A stretch of DNA of 64,000 nucleotides from PALSA-129 sp050014595 (GTDB lineage: Bacteria; Acidobacteriota; Terriglobia; Bryobacterales; Bryobacteraceae): NCBI GenBank assembly GCA_050014595.1, contig JBEKDA010000022.1, forward strand, positions 19,129 through 83,128. The letters run 5' to 3'. Of the stretch, positions 41,296 to 52,936 are shown in pieces. Each line of letters starts with the position of its first letter. Position 1 is the stretch's first letter. A program made the translations under genes and the position numbers. The notes beneath the pieces are model-generated. The model saw only the letters and a program-made list of their open reading frames with translations. It was not told where the DNA came from and made no database searches.

Positions 41296-42291
41296 TTACA
41301 GCAGGCGGAAGTTGACTTCGATCTGGGCTTCCACCGTGACCGGCTTGCCGTCCTTGTAGCCGGGCTTGAACTTCCACTGTTTCACGGCTTCCATGGCCTT
41401 TTCGTCCAAACCCAGGCCGAGGCTGCGCGAAACCTTCATGTTGATGGCTTTTCCGGAGGGGTCGACCTGCACATAGAGAACCACCGTGCCCTGATACTTC
41501 GCTTTGCGGGCTTCTTCAGAGTACTCCGGCTCTTTCTTGTAGAGCAGGACAGGCGCCGTCACGCCGTTGCCCACACGGAAAGCGCCACCGCCAACGCCGC
41601 CGCCGGAACCGGGACCGTAACCTTCGCCATTACCCGAGCCGATGCCGCCGCCGTGACCCGAACCGATACCGCCGCCCGAACCAGTGCCGTTCGAAGGCGT
41701 CGTGTATTTGGAGAGCGGGTCGCCGTAGTTCAGGCAACCGGGGCAGTCGGGCAACTTGGCATCCGGCGGAGCGATGATGGTGGGATCCATCGCCAGCTTG
41801 GGATTCAAATTGTTATACACCGCAACCGCGGGCGTGAATTGACGAAGCGCTCTGGGTGGCAACTTGCCGCGGCTTGCCGGCAGAGGAGAACGATCGCCGC
41901 CGCCACCGCCGCCCATGTCTTTCTTGGGCTGCATTTTGGCTTGATCCAGAGCAGTATCGGTAATTGGCATGAACAGGATGTTCTGCTTGACCGCATCCTG
42001 AACCTTCTTGTTTGTTCCCAGAATCAATACCACCGCTACCACTGCGGCCTGAAAACCGGTCGACATCATGAACGACTTCTTCTGGCGCCCATAAAGACCC
42101 CAGATGTCCTTCACGGCGACAGGCTTCGACGTGATCTCCAGAGGCGGGAGTTTGGGGGGATTCAAGGTCTCTTTAAGGTTGCGGAAGAAAGAGCGGTACC
42201 ACGGCTCCTCCACTCCCTCTACCAGAAGGCGCGACAGGTGATCTTCCGCGCTTCCGGGTACCGGATTGTTGGGTTGCGATAAATCAGCCAT
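41296..42291 (-). CDS. TonB-family protein with glycine-rich linker
   Basis: 331 residues. A cytoplasmic N-terminal region (1-75), one membrane helix (about 75-97; GFQAAVVAVVLILG), a periplasmic region with Gly-rich runs (MGGGGGGDRS; GTGSGGGIGSGHGGGIGSGN) and a C-terminal TonB domain (about 245-331; LLYKKEPEYSEEARKAKYQG, VVLYVQVDPSGKAI, WKFKPGYKDGKPV). CPGC in the middle (DCPGC) may be redox-active or structural. It is not linked to an ExbB/ExbD gene; the longer cytoplasmic part may mark a specialised transducer. Start ATG 42291. Confidence 0.86.
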   Translation of the reverse strand: MADLSQPNNPVPGSAEDHLSRLLVEGVEEPWYRSFFRNLKETLNPPKLPPLEITSKPVAVKDIWGLYGRQKKSFMMSTGFQAAVVAVVLILGTNKKVQDAVKQNILFMPITDTALDQAKMQPKKDMGGGGGGDRSPLPASRGKLPPRALRQFTPAVAVYNNLNPKLAMDPTIIAPPDAKLPDCPGCLNYGDPLSKYTTPSNGTGSGGGIGSGHGGGIGSGNGEGYGPGSGGGVGGGAFRVGNGVTAPVLLYKKEPEYSEEARKAKYQGTVVLYVQVDPSGKAINMKVSRSLGLGLDEKAMEAVKQWKFKPGYKDGKPVTVEAQIEVNFRLL

Positions 42292-42521
42292 TTTGGTCCA
42301 CCAGCCCTCCCTATCAGAGAACCGCTCGCTTCGCTACGCCTATTGGACGATTCTCGCTAGCACGTAGTTACAGGTTTTGGAAAACTCTGTCCCCGGGGAG
42401 GCCTCATGAACAAGTGTACCACAGTTTTATCGCCTTACCAGGCACTAACAAGGACACAATCCGTAAAATGGAAGCCCAGGCCATTGCGGGCGGACCCCTC
42501 GGTTCGGGACAATCAAGGGTG

Positions 42522-43967
42522 ATGCAGACTACTATCGAAAGCAAGCCGTTTGAACAGATTGAGGCCGACGCATTGATCGTGCCGATCTTTGAGGGCAAGA
42601 GGGAGGACCGCTTCGGCGCTGGTGAACTGCTTGACGCAGGGGAACTCAGCGGCAAGGTGCAGGAATTCACACTATTACACCACCCGGCAGGGGTGGCTGC
42701 TGCCCGGGTGCTCATGGCCGGCGCTGGGAAGCCGGAAAAGTTCGATTCCGCCGAACTCCGCAGGGTGGCGGGCGCCGCAGTCCGCTACCTGAATGCCAAG
42801 TCGGTGAAGCGGATCGCTCTGGCTCTCGACCCCGGACAGTCTGGAGCGGAATACGTCAGCGCCGCAATGGAGGGCGCGATCCTAGGCGATTACGAACCGG
42901 ACCGCTACAAGACGGGCAACGACAAGAAGGCCGCCGATTCCTTCGCGGTGGTGGCACAGCCGGCGCCCGGCCTGGATGCTGCCGCCCGGCGGGGACAGAT
43001 TCTCGGCGATGCCCAGAATTTCACGCGCAGCCTGGTAAACGAACCGGCCAATCGGCTGACGCCCGCAAAAATGGCGGAAACCGCTCGCAATATGGCCTCC
43101 GAATTCCACCTCGAGTGTGAAGTTCTGGAGACCGCGCAAATGGAAGCGCTGGGCATGGGTGCGTTGCTCGGGGTGGCACAAGGCAGCGCGGAGCCACCCG
43201 CCCTGATTGTGGTGCGGTACCGGCCGGAAACCGCCGGCGGCGCGGCGCATCTCGGCCTGGTAGGCAAAGGAGTGACCTTCGATACGGGCGGCATCTCCAT
43301 CAAACCGGCCGATGGCATGGAGAAAATGAAGTACGACATGGCGGGTGGCGCAGCCATGTTGGGCGCCATGCGGGCCATCGCGCAATTGCGGCCGCCGATC
43401 GCCGTGACGGCCTTCATCCCGTGCGTGGAGAACATGCCCGGCAGCCGGGCCCAGCGCCCCGGCGATATTGTGACTGCGATGTCCGGCAAGAGTATCGAGG
43501 TGATCAACACCGACGCCGAGGGCCGTCTGATTTTGGCCGATGCCCTGACCTACGCGCGGCGCCAGGGCTGCACGCACCTGGTGGATGCGGCCACTCTCAC
43601 GGGAGCCATCGTGGTGGCGCTGGCGCATTTGAATGTCGGGTTGTTCGCCAATGACGACGCCATGCGCGACCGCGTGCTGGCGGCCGCCAAAAGCGAGGGC
43701 GAACGCATGTGGCCCATGCCCCTGGAAGACGATTACAAGGAATACCTGAAGAGCGCCTTCGCCGACCTGGCCAACGTGGGCGGCCGATGGGGAGGTGCCA
43801 TCACCGCGGCGATGTTCCTGAAAGAGTTTGCCGAAGATACGCCGTGGGTCCACCTGGATATCGCCGGGACGGCGTGGCTGGACGAGTCGAAGCCCTGGCT
43901 GGCAAAAGGGCCGTCGGGGGTTCCGGTAAGGACGCTGGTACGGCTGGCGATGGATTGGAAAGATTAG
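42522..43967 (+). CDS. pepA: Leucyl aminopeptidase (M17, PepA)
   Basis: 481 residues from ATG 42522. A two-metal exopeptidase that removes N-terminal residues from peptides. Hallmarks: VGKGVTFDTGGISIKPADGM with the metal-binding Lys and Asp, KYDMAGGAAMLGA, NTDAEGRLILADAL (metal Glu/Asp and catalytic Arg), and GGRWGGAITAAMFLKEF near the end. The N-terminal macro-like domain is also normal. The frame is open upstream to a GTG at 42414 with in-frame ATG 42468 possible, adding up to 36 residues of unlikely sequence. Divergent from the TonB gene. Confidence 0.94.
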   Translation: MQTTIESKPFEQIEADALIVPIFEGKREDRFGAGELLDAGELSGKVQEFTLLHHPAGVAAARVLMAGAGKPEKFDSAELRRVAGAAVRYLNAKSVKRIALALDPGQSGAEYVSAAMEGAILGDYEPDRYKTGNDKKAADSFAVVAQPAPGLDAAARRGQILGDAQNFTRSLVNEPANRLTPAKMAETARNMASEFHLECEVLETAQMEALGMGALLGVAQGSAEPPALIVVRYRPETAGGAAHLGLVGKGVTFDTGGISIKPADGMEKMKYDMAGGAAMLGAMRAIAQLRPPIAVTAFIPCVENMPGSRAQRPGDIVTAMSGKSIEVINTDAEGRLILADALTYARRQGCTHLVDAATLTGAIVVALAHLNVGLFANDDAMRDRVLAAAKSEGERMWPMPLEDDYKEYLKSAFADLANVGGRWGGAITAAMFLKEFAEDTPWVHLDIAGTAWLDESKPWLAKGPSGVPVRTLVRLAMDWKD

Positions 43968-44070
43968 CCGTAGCCGGCGTAGTTTAGTTCGAGCCAGTGC
44001 GCGAGCAAAGGGCCGCTCGCGATGGAGAGCGCCCACCCCGCGGGACCATGGGCGTAATCGACAGGGGATG
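43967..44070 (-). pseudogene. Decayed C-terminal fragment of a DadA-like FAD oxidoreductase
   Basis: On the minus strand the reading SPVDYAHGPAGWALSIASGP continues LLAHWLELN, matching the HG..GW.....SG.LL...L pattern of the FAD-binding C-terminus of D-amino-acid dehydrogenases and related enzymes. No other part of such a protein is found upstream in any frame. The remnant lies within the gene-poor stretch 43968-44393 downstream of pepA. Confidence 0.4.
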
Positions 44071-44393
44071 CCTCCAAGGCGTCGACACGAATGTCGAGGC
44101 GGCTTGCCGAGTGTTTCGTTGCCCGGCGGCCGGGCAATGATCGGAATGAAAACAAATGACTTGCGCACGGCCACGGGTGCTGTGTTTTAGAGGATGCGTG
44201 CGCCACTGGGCAGCGAAATCTTCACAGCGGGAGAACTTCAGAACAACTTGTAAAGTCAGGCCGCTCGAGTCCACACAACTTCACCTGGTTAGCGAGGGTA
44301 CACCCTTGCATTTCCATCAGGGTTTGCCACATACTGACGACCTAGGCGGCCGTAGCCCACCTTTCGGCTTGGCTGCCGGGAGAGGAGAGCGAA
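43968..44393. other. Gene-poor stretch before the cysteine-rich protein gene
   Basis: Apart from the oxidoreductase remnant at its left end I see no gene. Composition is less GC-rich than elsewhere. It probably includes the promoter for the gene at 44394; a GAGAGGAGAG Shine-Dalgarno site is at its right end. Confidence 0.5.
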
Positions 44394-44936
44394 GTGTTCA
44401 CTAAGTTCATTGGAATATCAGCCGCGGCCTTACTGCTGGCCGTGCTAACGTTGCAACCGGGCTTTGCGCAAGATTCCTCAAAACAGAAAACGAGCAGCAA
44501 AGCACCCGAACAGAATCCATTTGAGGCGAGCCGGAACTTCTCGTCAGCGGTCAAGTCATCGACCCCCATCGAGTCGGCACGGACGCGCTGCCTTGCAAAG
44601 CAGAAAGTGAGGCTCGAAGGATGCGCCCAACAGCCCGCCCGGGAGCGCGAAGTCTGCGAGGCGGTTGCGAAAGCGCTGATCTCCGTATGTGAGCAAATGA
44701 ACCCGAACGCTTCATCGGTGGTGGCCGACACTCTTTTCTGTAAAGGCATATGCGCGCTCAAGCAGTGCCCAGCGGGGTGCCCGATTCCTGGAGGAGGCGG
44801 GACTTGTCTGGGGAACGTCTGTGCAACGGAGAACTCGGTGTGCGACCCGGGAGTTCTCTTCGATTGCCATTGTGTAACGAGCGTAGTTGGGCCGCCGCTG
44901 ACTAACGGCAATTACTGTTCGTGTTCCTGCCAGTAG
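44394..44936 (+). CDS. Secreted cysteine-rich protein, unknown function
   Basis: 180 residues from GTG 44394, with an excellent Shine-Dalgarno site (AGAGGAGAG). A Sec signal peptide (MFTKFIGISAAALLLAVL...PGFAQ) precedes a Lys/Ser/Pro spacer and then a domain with 16 cysteines in the last 115 residues, ending GNYCSCSCQ. Spacing (CKGICALKQCPAGCP, FDCHC) suggests many disulfides. I recognise no family. It is a single gene, with a convergent HEAT-repeat gene 55 bases downstream. It could be an extracellular effector, inhibitor or structural protein. Confidence 0.75.
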   Translation: MFTKFIGISAAALLLAVLTLQPGFAQDSSKQKTSSKAPEQNPFEASRNFSSAVKSSTPIESARTRCLAKQKVRLEGCAQQPAREREVCEAVAKALISVCEQMNPNASSVVADTLFCKGICALKQCPAGCPIPGGGGTCLGNVCATENSVCDPGVLFDCHCVTSVVGPPLTNGNYCSCSCQ

Positions 44937-44991
44937 CAGTGGTATTGTCTCTGTAACGCGCAACCCTGGCGTGGCGGGCCTCGTCACGGGC

Positions 44992-46737
44992 TCACTCGGC
45001 GCTCGGGAGCGAGATGCTGCTTTCGCCCCAACCCATGGGAGAATTCACGCGCACTCTGATGGCTGAGGCACAGGGAACGACCGGCTGGTAGGTGATGTCG
45101 TAGCGCGCCAGCAGATTCAGATAGGCCCGCGTCACCAGATCGGCGAGGGCCGCGTCGGTATCGCCCATCTGGAAGGTTCCACCCGTCATGCGGCAGAAAT
45201 CCTGCAGCGCGGAACTGGGTCCGGTGGAGATGATCTGGACGGAAGTGTGCGAGGATATCACCGACGCGACCAAACCATGCCCGGCGATTCTTCCGATGTC
45301 GCTCGGGGCGAACACGATCAGGTGCCGCTTGCCACGCACCGGACCGGCCTCATTCCGCACGGTACGCCACAGCGCGGTCCAGAAATCGGTGCAGTCCGTG
45401 CGCTTGTGGGGGTTGGTGAAGGAGGCGGCCGCGAGCTGGGGTTGGGCGGAGAAGGGAGGCAACTCCAGCTCCAGTCCCTGGGCGGGAGCGGAGTCGTCGT
45501 CCGGCAAATAGGGAACGGTGCACCAAAGATCCGTCGGGCGCTTCCAATCGAGACACCGAAGGGCTCCCTGGTTCCAGGGCGCGACATCCGGAGTAATGGT
45601 CCGGGGAAAGACAAAAATCACGGTCATGGCTTCGCGCGCCGGCCTCTCGAGAACCTTGTAGGACATGACGGCCTGGTTGTCTTCGCTGACGATGAAATGT
45701 GTGGGCAGGATCTTGAGGTTCTCGCCGCCATTGTCGGGGACCACCGCGACCCGTACCCGGCGCGACGTTTTCTGCGAATCCTCTCCCAACAGGAAAGCGG
45801 ACACCAGCCACTCCCGGTTTTGGGCGAGCTGCGCCGCCGCAAGCTTGACTTGAGACACCGCTGCAAAGGCCCGTTTACGCACTCCGGCATTCGAATCGGC
45901 CAACATTCTTCCCAAAACTTCGCTAAAGCGCGGGTCGCCGGTTTCACCCATCGCCCAGGCGGCTGACAGGCGGAACGAGCCGGCAGGGTGGCCGGCCATT
46001 TTCACGAGTTCGGAAATCACCGTGTTATCGCCCAGCCAGTACAGGCCGAGGAGCGCGTTGCCGGCGACGCGGTTATTGCCGTCGGACGCAGCAAACCGGA
46101 GCAACTCGCGGGCTTCCGCCGTATCGACGCCCCACAGGGCTTCCACCGCGTTGGCTCGTACACGCGCGTCGGCCTCGCCCAGACGGCGCCGCACCCACTT
46201 TACGCTATGGCTGCCGCGCCCGATCATGAGGACGGCTTTGGACCGCAAATAGGGATTGGCGTTGCGGAGCAGGCGCATCAGGGACGGCAGGATGCGGGTT
46301 CCGTCGGAGATTTCTCCCAGGATCTGCAGGATTCGGCCGGCATCACCCAGGCTGGATGCTTCGGCGTCGGAGACCGCGGCCTCCACCAGACGCCGCGCCA
46401 CCCCTACATCGACCATGGGATCCACCCGGGCGGCCAGGCGGGCCACAGCCAGCGCCTGCTCCAGATTCAGCGCGGGATCGCAAAGCGCGTCGTACAAGAG
46501 GTTCTCGGAAACCAGGAGGGCCAGCAGGTACTGGACGGCGCGCGAATCGGTATCCGATTTTAGAATACGAACGACATTGGTAAGGAACGCATCGCGATCG
46601 TCGTCCAAGAGTTCACGGATGGAGTGCCGGTAACGCACGGCGTCGGAACTGAAGTTCCGCACCATGGCCTCGAGTGCGGCGCGATTTCGCGGTTCCCGGA
46701 TTTGGGGCAGGGACGACACATGGATTAGATCGGCCAA
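44992..46737 (-). CDS. HEAT-repeat protein with C-terminal VWA-like domain
   Basis: 581 residues from TTG 46737. The N-terminal half (about 20-310) is a series of HEAT-like helical repeats (YLRSKAVLMIGRGSHSVKWV, ARVRANAVEALWGVDTAEAR, GSFRLSAAWAMGETGDPRFS). The C-terminal half (about 320-581) is beta-rich and contains HLIVFAPSDIGRIAGHGLVA and QIISTGPSSALQDFC with GGTFQMGDTDAALADL, resembling the late strands of a von Willebrand A domain as found in Solibacter VWFA proteins; the metal site itself is not obvious. No signal peptide, so probably cytoplasmic. TAAAGT lies 10 bases before the TTG. Unusual fusion; role unknown. Confidence 0.7.
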   Translation of the reverse strand: MADLIHVSSLPQIREPRNRAALEAMVRNFSSDAVRYRHSIRELLDDDRDAFLTNVVRILKSDTDSRAVQYLLALLVSENLLYDALCDPALNLEQALAVARLAARVDPMVDVGVARRLVEAAVSDAEASSLGDAGRILQILGEISDGTRILPSLMRLLRNANPYLRSKAVLMIGRGSHSVKWVRRRLGEADARVRANAVEALWGVDTAEARELLRFAASDGNNRVAGNALLGLYWLGDNTVISELVKMAGHPAGSFRLSAAWAMGETGDPRFSEVLGRMLADSNAGVRKRAFAAVSQVKLAAAQLAQNREWLVSAFLLGEDSQKTSRRVRVAVVPDNGGENLKILPTHFIVSEDNQAVMSYKVLERPAREAMTVIFVFPRTITPDVAPWNQGALRCLDWKRPTDLWCTVPYLPDDDSAPAQGLELELPPFSAQPQLAAASFTNPHKRTDCTDFWTALWRTVRNEAGPVRGKRHLIVFAPSDIGRIAGHGLVASVISSHTSVQIISTGPSSALQDFCRMTGGTFQMGDTDAALADLVTRAYLNLLARYDITYQPVVPCASAIRVRVNSPMGWGESSISLPSAE

Positions 46738-46816
46738 TCGTGCCGGAACTTTAGCCGGTGCCCAGGAAGTGGACTGCCGTAATCCGTCGATTACGCGTCA
46801 ATTCAGGGATCTGAGT

Positions 46817-46934
46817 CCACCGCTGAGACGCAGAGACGCAGAGCAAACGTGAGAGAAACGAGATCCCCGGTGAGGACTTGGAATAGTTCCCCGATTTCTC
46901 GGTTTTCTCTGCGTCTCCGCGTCTCTGCGGTGAA
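46817..46934. repeat. Inverted repeat element, family A (copy 2)
   Basis: Left arm CCACCGCTGAGACGCAGAG (from 46817) and right arm ending CGCGTCTCTGCGGTGA (46902-46934) mirror each other over about 30 bases around a 54-base core. The arms match those at 11362-11501, whereas the core differs. It lies upstream of the aconitase promoter between divergent genes. Confidence 0.75.
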
Positions 46935-46972
46935 GGCTGGCTTACCGGATTACGTCTCCGCCTGCGCGCCAC

Positions 46973-46978
46973 TATAAT
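46973..46978 (+). promoter_or_regulatory. -10 hexamer TATAAT of aconitase
   Basis: Consensus TATAAT ends 7 bases before the ATG at 46986; a TTACGT at the 17-base spacing is a weak -35. The predicted transcript starts on the ATG. Confidence 0.55.
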
Positions 46979-46985
46979 CAAGTTA

Positions 46986-49634
<2,649 letters not shown>

Positions 49635-49680
49635 GTGCCCAACGTTCGGCCCGGGTGCTGCGTCAAGTAAGTGAGGTAGT

Positions 49681-51834
49681 ATGTCCGGATTCAGGTTCAC
49701 AAGCGTCCTATTTCTCGCAGCGTTGCCCGTCTTTGCGCAGCCTTGCGAAGCCCCTCCCAATGTGAAAGCCGCGATCGATGCGGCCACCCTCCCGGCGGCG
49801 AGACCGCTGGAAGAACGGGCGGCCGCCGCGAGGCAGGTCCGCGATCAGTTCCCGGCGGACTACTACGCGCACCGGTTCTACCAGGAACAGTACGTGTCGA
49901 ACGGGCTGTTCGCGAAGCCCATTCAAGAGGAATACAAGGCCCTTCTGGACTCGCATCCGGACGACCTGATGTTCCAGATGCTGTACGCGCGGACGTTGAA
50001 GGGCACGAATACCCGCGAAACGATCGCGCTGCTGGATAAGATTCTCGACAAGCAGCCGGATTACGTGCTGGCGCACCAGAAGCTGACGGAGATTTATTCG
50101 GCTCCAGCGTTTCTGGACCTCCAGAAGCTGCGGAACCATCTGGAAGGCTACTGGAAGGGTTGCCCGTCGTCGTTGACGGGCTACACTCTGGCTGGGCGCA
50201 TCGTCGACTCGGGTTTTCTGGAATCCGCCGCTGCCAACTTGCGGAAGCTGCTGGCGGACCGGACGGACAACGAGGCGCTAGGGCTCTACAACACTTTGTG
50301 GTGGCTCGAGTTCAAGAGCGCGCCGCTCGCCGGACAGGATCCGGTGCGCGAGCGAATCCGCGCCGACGTGACGCGATTGCGCTCGCTGGATTTCGAGGGG
50401 CGGCCCTTATTGCTGAACGCGCTCAGCCAGGCGTATCAGGACCTGGGCGACAAGGAAGGCTCGAAGTGGGTGGAAGAGCATATGCCGAAGAGGCCGGGGG
50501 GGACGACCGCCGGCGTCAGTCCCGCGAACGAGGCGATCAACCAGTGGCGCCGGGATCATCCTCCCAAGCCCTATGACCGCGAGGCCTACCAGGATGCACT
50601 GGTGACGCAGACCGCGGAATGGGTCAAGCAATGGCCCGACGACCCGCAAGTGCGGTGTGAACGATTTACCGCATTGCGTAATTCCCAGGATGCGCCGCTC
50701 GAAGAGAGGGTGCAGGCAGCCGAGGACTGGCTGCGCGTCTACGCGGCGCAGCCGGCGTTTGTGTCCCCGTACTTGCAGGTGGCGGGCTTCTACGCGCAGT
50801 ACAACATGCGCTACAAGGAACTGCCCGATCTTCTGGAGAAAGCGCTGGCGGATATTCCGCCCCTGCGGCCAACCGCGCCGCCGCCCGCGCAGCCGGTATC
50901 GGATCTGTTCCTGCCCAGGCCGGCGCCGGCCGCGCTGCAATTGAATTTGAGCGGGCTGTCGGAAATGAATCAGGCGGTGGGGATTTATCTCAAGCTCAAG
51001 AATTACGACAAGGCGCATGAATGGCTGACTAAACTGGAGCCGCTCTTGCAGGAGGCCAGCAAGGGGACGATGGATTACGAGAAGCGAAACTACGCCAATC
51101 AGGAATACCAATACTGGAACATCATGGCAAAGCTGGCGCGCCTGGAGGGGCGCAAACTGGATGCGCTGGAGGCCGACCGGAACGCGTATTTTGCCAATTC
51201 CACGTTTAACCCCGGGAATCTTGAGTACATGAAAACGGCACTGCGCGAGCAGTGGAAGGCCGTCAAGGGCACCGAGGAAGGATTTGAAGCGTGGGCCACC
51301 AAACCCGGTGAGACCACACCGCCGCCGGCGCCAAGACCAGCGCCGACCGGCGCGACGACGGTGGTGGGTTCGGCGATGGGCTGGACCACGCTGGACAAGC
51401 CGCTGCCGGATTTCAAAATGGAGGATGCCGGGGGCAAGACCTGGCAACTGGCGGATCTGAAGGGGAAAGTCACGCTGATCAATCTGTGGGCCACTTGGTG
51501 CGGGCCGTGCAAGGCGGAGCTTCCTTATCTGCAGAAACTATTCAATAAGGTGAGGGAACGGAAGGACCTGGCCGTTCTCACGCTGAACACGGACGACAAC
51601 CTAGGCCTGATCCTGCCGTTCGTCGAAGAGAACAAGTACACGTTTCCAGTTCTCCCCGGGGACGCATACGTACATAAGCTGGTTCCGGAGCTGAGCATTC
51701 CGCGGAACTGGATTGTGGATGCGAATGGCGTGTTGAAGGCCGAACGGATCGGCTTCGGGAGCGGCGACGACAAGTGGGTGGATGAGATGATCGTGGCCAT
51801 GGAGAAGGCTCGCGGCCCGGCGGCGGATCGCTGA
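49681..51834 (+). CDS. TPR-like exported protein with C-terminal TlpA-type thioredoxin domain
   Basis: 717 residues. Signal peptide (MSGFRFTSVLFLAALPVFAQ). The first 540 residues are helical and TPR-like (RETIALLDKILDKQPDYVLA and LKLKNYDKAHEWLTKLEPLL). A Pro/Thr linker precedes a TlpA/ResA-like domain (about 565-710; LPDFKMEDAGGKTWQLADLK, WATWCGPCKAELPYLQKL) with the redox pair Cys607/Cys610. A periplasmic thiol-disulfide oxidoreductase joined to a TPR scaffold fits envelope protein maturation. It follows aconitase by 46 bases and ends before a hairpin array. Confidence 0.87.
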   Translation: MSGFRFTSVLFLAALPVFAQPCEAPPNVKAAIDAATLPAARPLEERAAAARQVRDQFPADYYAHRFYQEQYVSNGLFAKPIQEEYKALLDSHPDDLMFQMLYARTLKGTNTRETIALLDKILDKQPDYVLAHQKLTEIYSAPAFLDLQKLRNHLEGYWKGCPSSLTGYTLAGRIVDSGFLESAAANLRKLLADRTDNEALGLYNTLWWLEFKSAPLAGQDPVRERIRADVTRLRSLDFEGRPLLLNALSQAYQDLGDKEGSKWVEEHMPKRPGGTTAGVSPANEAINQWRRDHPPKPYDREAYQDALVTQTAEWVKQWPDDPQVRCERFTALRNSQDAPLEERVQAAEDWLRVYAAQPAFVSPYLQVAGFYAQYNMRYKELPDLLEKALADIPPLRPTAPPPAQPVSDLFLPRPAPAALQLNLSGLSEMNQAVGIYLKLKNYDKAHEWLTKLEPLLQEASKGTMDYEKRNYANQEYQYWNIMAKLARLEGRKLDALEADRNAYFANSTFNPGNLEYMKTALREQWKAVKGTEEGFEAWATKPGETTPPPAPRPAPTGATTVVGSAMGWTTLDKPLPDFKMEDAGGKTWQLADLKGKVTLINLWATWCGPCKAELPYLQKLFNKVRERKDLAVLTLNTDDNLGLILPFVEENKYTFPVLPGDAYVHKLVPELSIPRNWIVDANGVLKAERIGFGSGDDKWVDEMIVAMEKARGPAADR

Positions 51835-51837
51835 AAT

Positions 51838-51958
51838 GTGGGGCAGCCAATCGTGGCTGCCGCCGGCTTTCAGCCGGCGCCTGGGCAGCGCGAGGCTGCG
51901 CACCCCGCCCGAAAGGAGCCGCCTGAAGGCGGCGGCGGGCACGATTGCCCGCCCCGCA
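51838..51958. repeat. Array of five REP-like hairpins (family D)
   Basis: Five short inverted repeats follow each other: GGCAGCCA/TGGCTGCC (51842-51861), GCCGGCT/AGCCGGC, GGCAGC/GGCTGC-type, CCGCC/GGCGG and GGGC/GCCC with an ACGATT loop, ending GCCCGCCCC. It lies between two convergent genes (49681 gene and DUF4097 gene). Similar GGGCA...TGCCC units occur at 374, 7381 and 20470. Confidence 0.7.
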
Positions 51959-51961
51959 ACC

Positions 51962-52882
51962 TTACCTCCGTAACAGCCGGATGCCGCCGTTGGATGTGCC
52001 GAGGTCGATCAACGGACCGCCGGCGCCGATGACGCCTTCCAGATGGTTCTTGCTGATTTCGCCGTGGGCCGTGATCTCAAAATCCGTGGTGACGGAAGAG
52101 TTGGACGTGCGAGCACTGACGCGTGCGTTGGCGCTTTCCGGTAAACGCAGCGTGATGCCGCCATTGTTGGTGCTGACGCGGACATCGCTCGAGAAGTGCG
52201 CCGGAAAAGTCAGTTCCACGCTGCTGTTGGAGGTTTCCACGCGAACCGGGCGGTCGGGCCGCGCTAGCGAGGCCTGAATGCCGCCGTTCGAAGTGGAGGC
52301 ATCGAGGGAACCGGCCAGCCGATCGGCATGAATGTGACCGTTCGAGGAGTGGGCGGTGGCGTCGCCTTCCACATTCAGCAGTTCGATGGCGCTGTTGGAG
52401 GTTTCGGCGTCGACGTTTCCGCGGAAATCCGCGACGTGAATCGACCCGTTGCTGCTCTTCAGGCGCGCTGGGCCAACGCCATCCTGCGTGCGGATGGAAC
52501 CGTTGGATGTGGTGACGCGGTTCAAGGTGGCGTTGCGGGGGATCTTGATGACGAACCGCGCTCCCTCGTTGCGGCTAAGCGACGGGCGCGGCACGCGGAT
52601 GCTGACCGAATCGGCGGTGGCATCGATGTCGACCCTGAGATTATCGGCGTCGCTCTGGGAGGGGCCGTACTTAGTGCCGCTGATGTCGACGCTGTCCTGG
52701 TCCCAGCCGGTGATTTCCACGGAACCGTTAAAGGTCTCGACGGTGAGCCGCCCGCCCGGCTTGAGCGGGTAGCTGGAGTGGAAGTCCTTATTGAAATGCT
52801 CGCCCCAGTCGCCTACACCGATGTAGCAGGACGACAGCCAGAGCGAAGAGGCGACCACCGGAATTACGAACGGCGCGCGCAT
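51962..52882 (-). CDS. DUF4097-type beta-helix lipoprotein
   Basis: 306 residues. The N-terminus MRAPFVIPVVASSLWLSSCYI carries a lipobox (Leu-Ser-Ser-Cys19), so it is probably a lipoprotein. Residues about 40-300 are a ladder of short strands with the recurring motif TSNG/SSNG (TTSNGSIRTQDG, KSSNGSIHVADF, TSNSAIELLNVE, HSSNGHIHADRL, TSNGGIQASLAR, TNNGGITLRLPE), as in DUF4097/DUF4098 adhesin-like proteins. Function unknown; in other bacteria such proteins lie next to ECF or PspC regulators. GGACAATT precedes the ATG 52882. It follows the amidohydrolase gene by 54 bases in the same direction. Confidence 0.82.
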   Translation of the reverse strand: MRAPFVIPVVASSLWLSSCYIGVGDWGEHFNKDFHSSYPLKPGGRLTVETFNGSVEITGWDQDSVDISGTKYGPSQSDADNLRVDIDATADSVSIRVPRPSLSRNEGARFVIKIPRNATLNRVTTSNGSIRTQDGVGPARLKSSNGSIHVADFRGNVDAETSNSAIELLNVEGDATAHSSNGHIHADRLAGSLDASTSNGGIQASLARPDRPVRVETSNSSVELTFPAHFSSDVRVSTNNGGITLRLPESANARVSARTSNSSVTTDFEITAHGEISKNHLEGVIGAGGPLIDLGTSNGGIRLLRR

Positions 52883-52936
52883 AATTGTCCTCGAAAGCCA
52901 GGATACGCAGAAATGGCGGGATTTGTTCCCGGGAAA

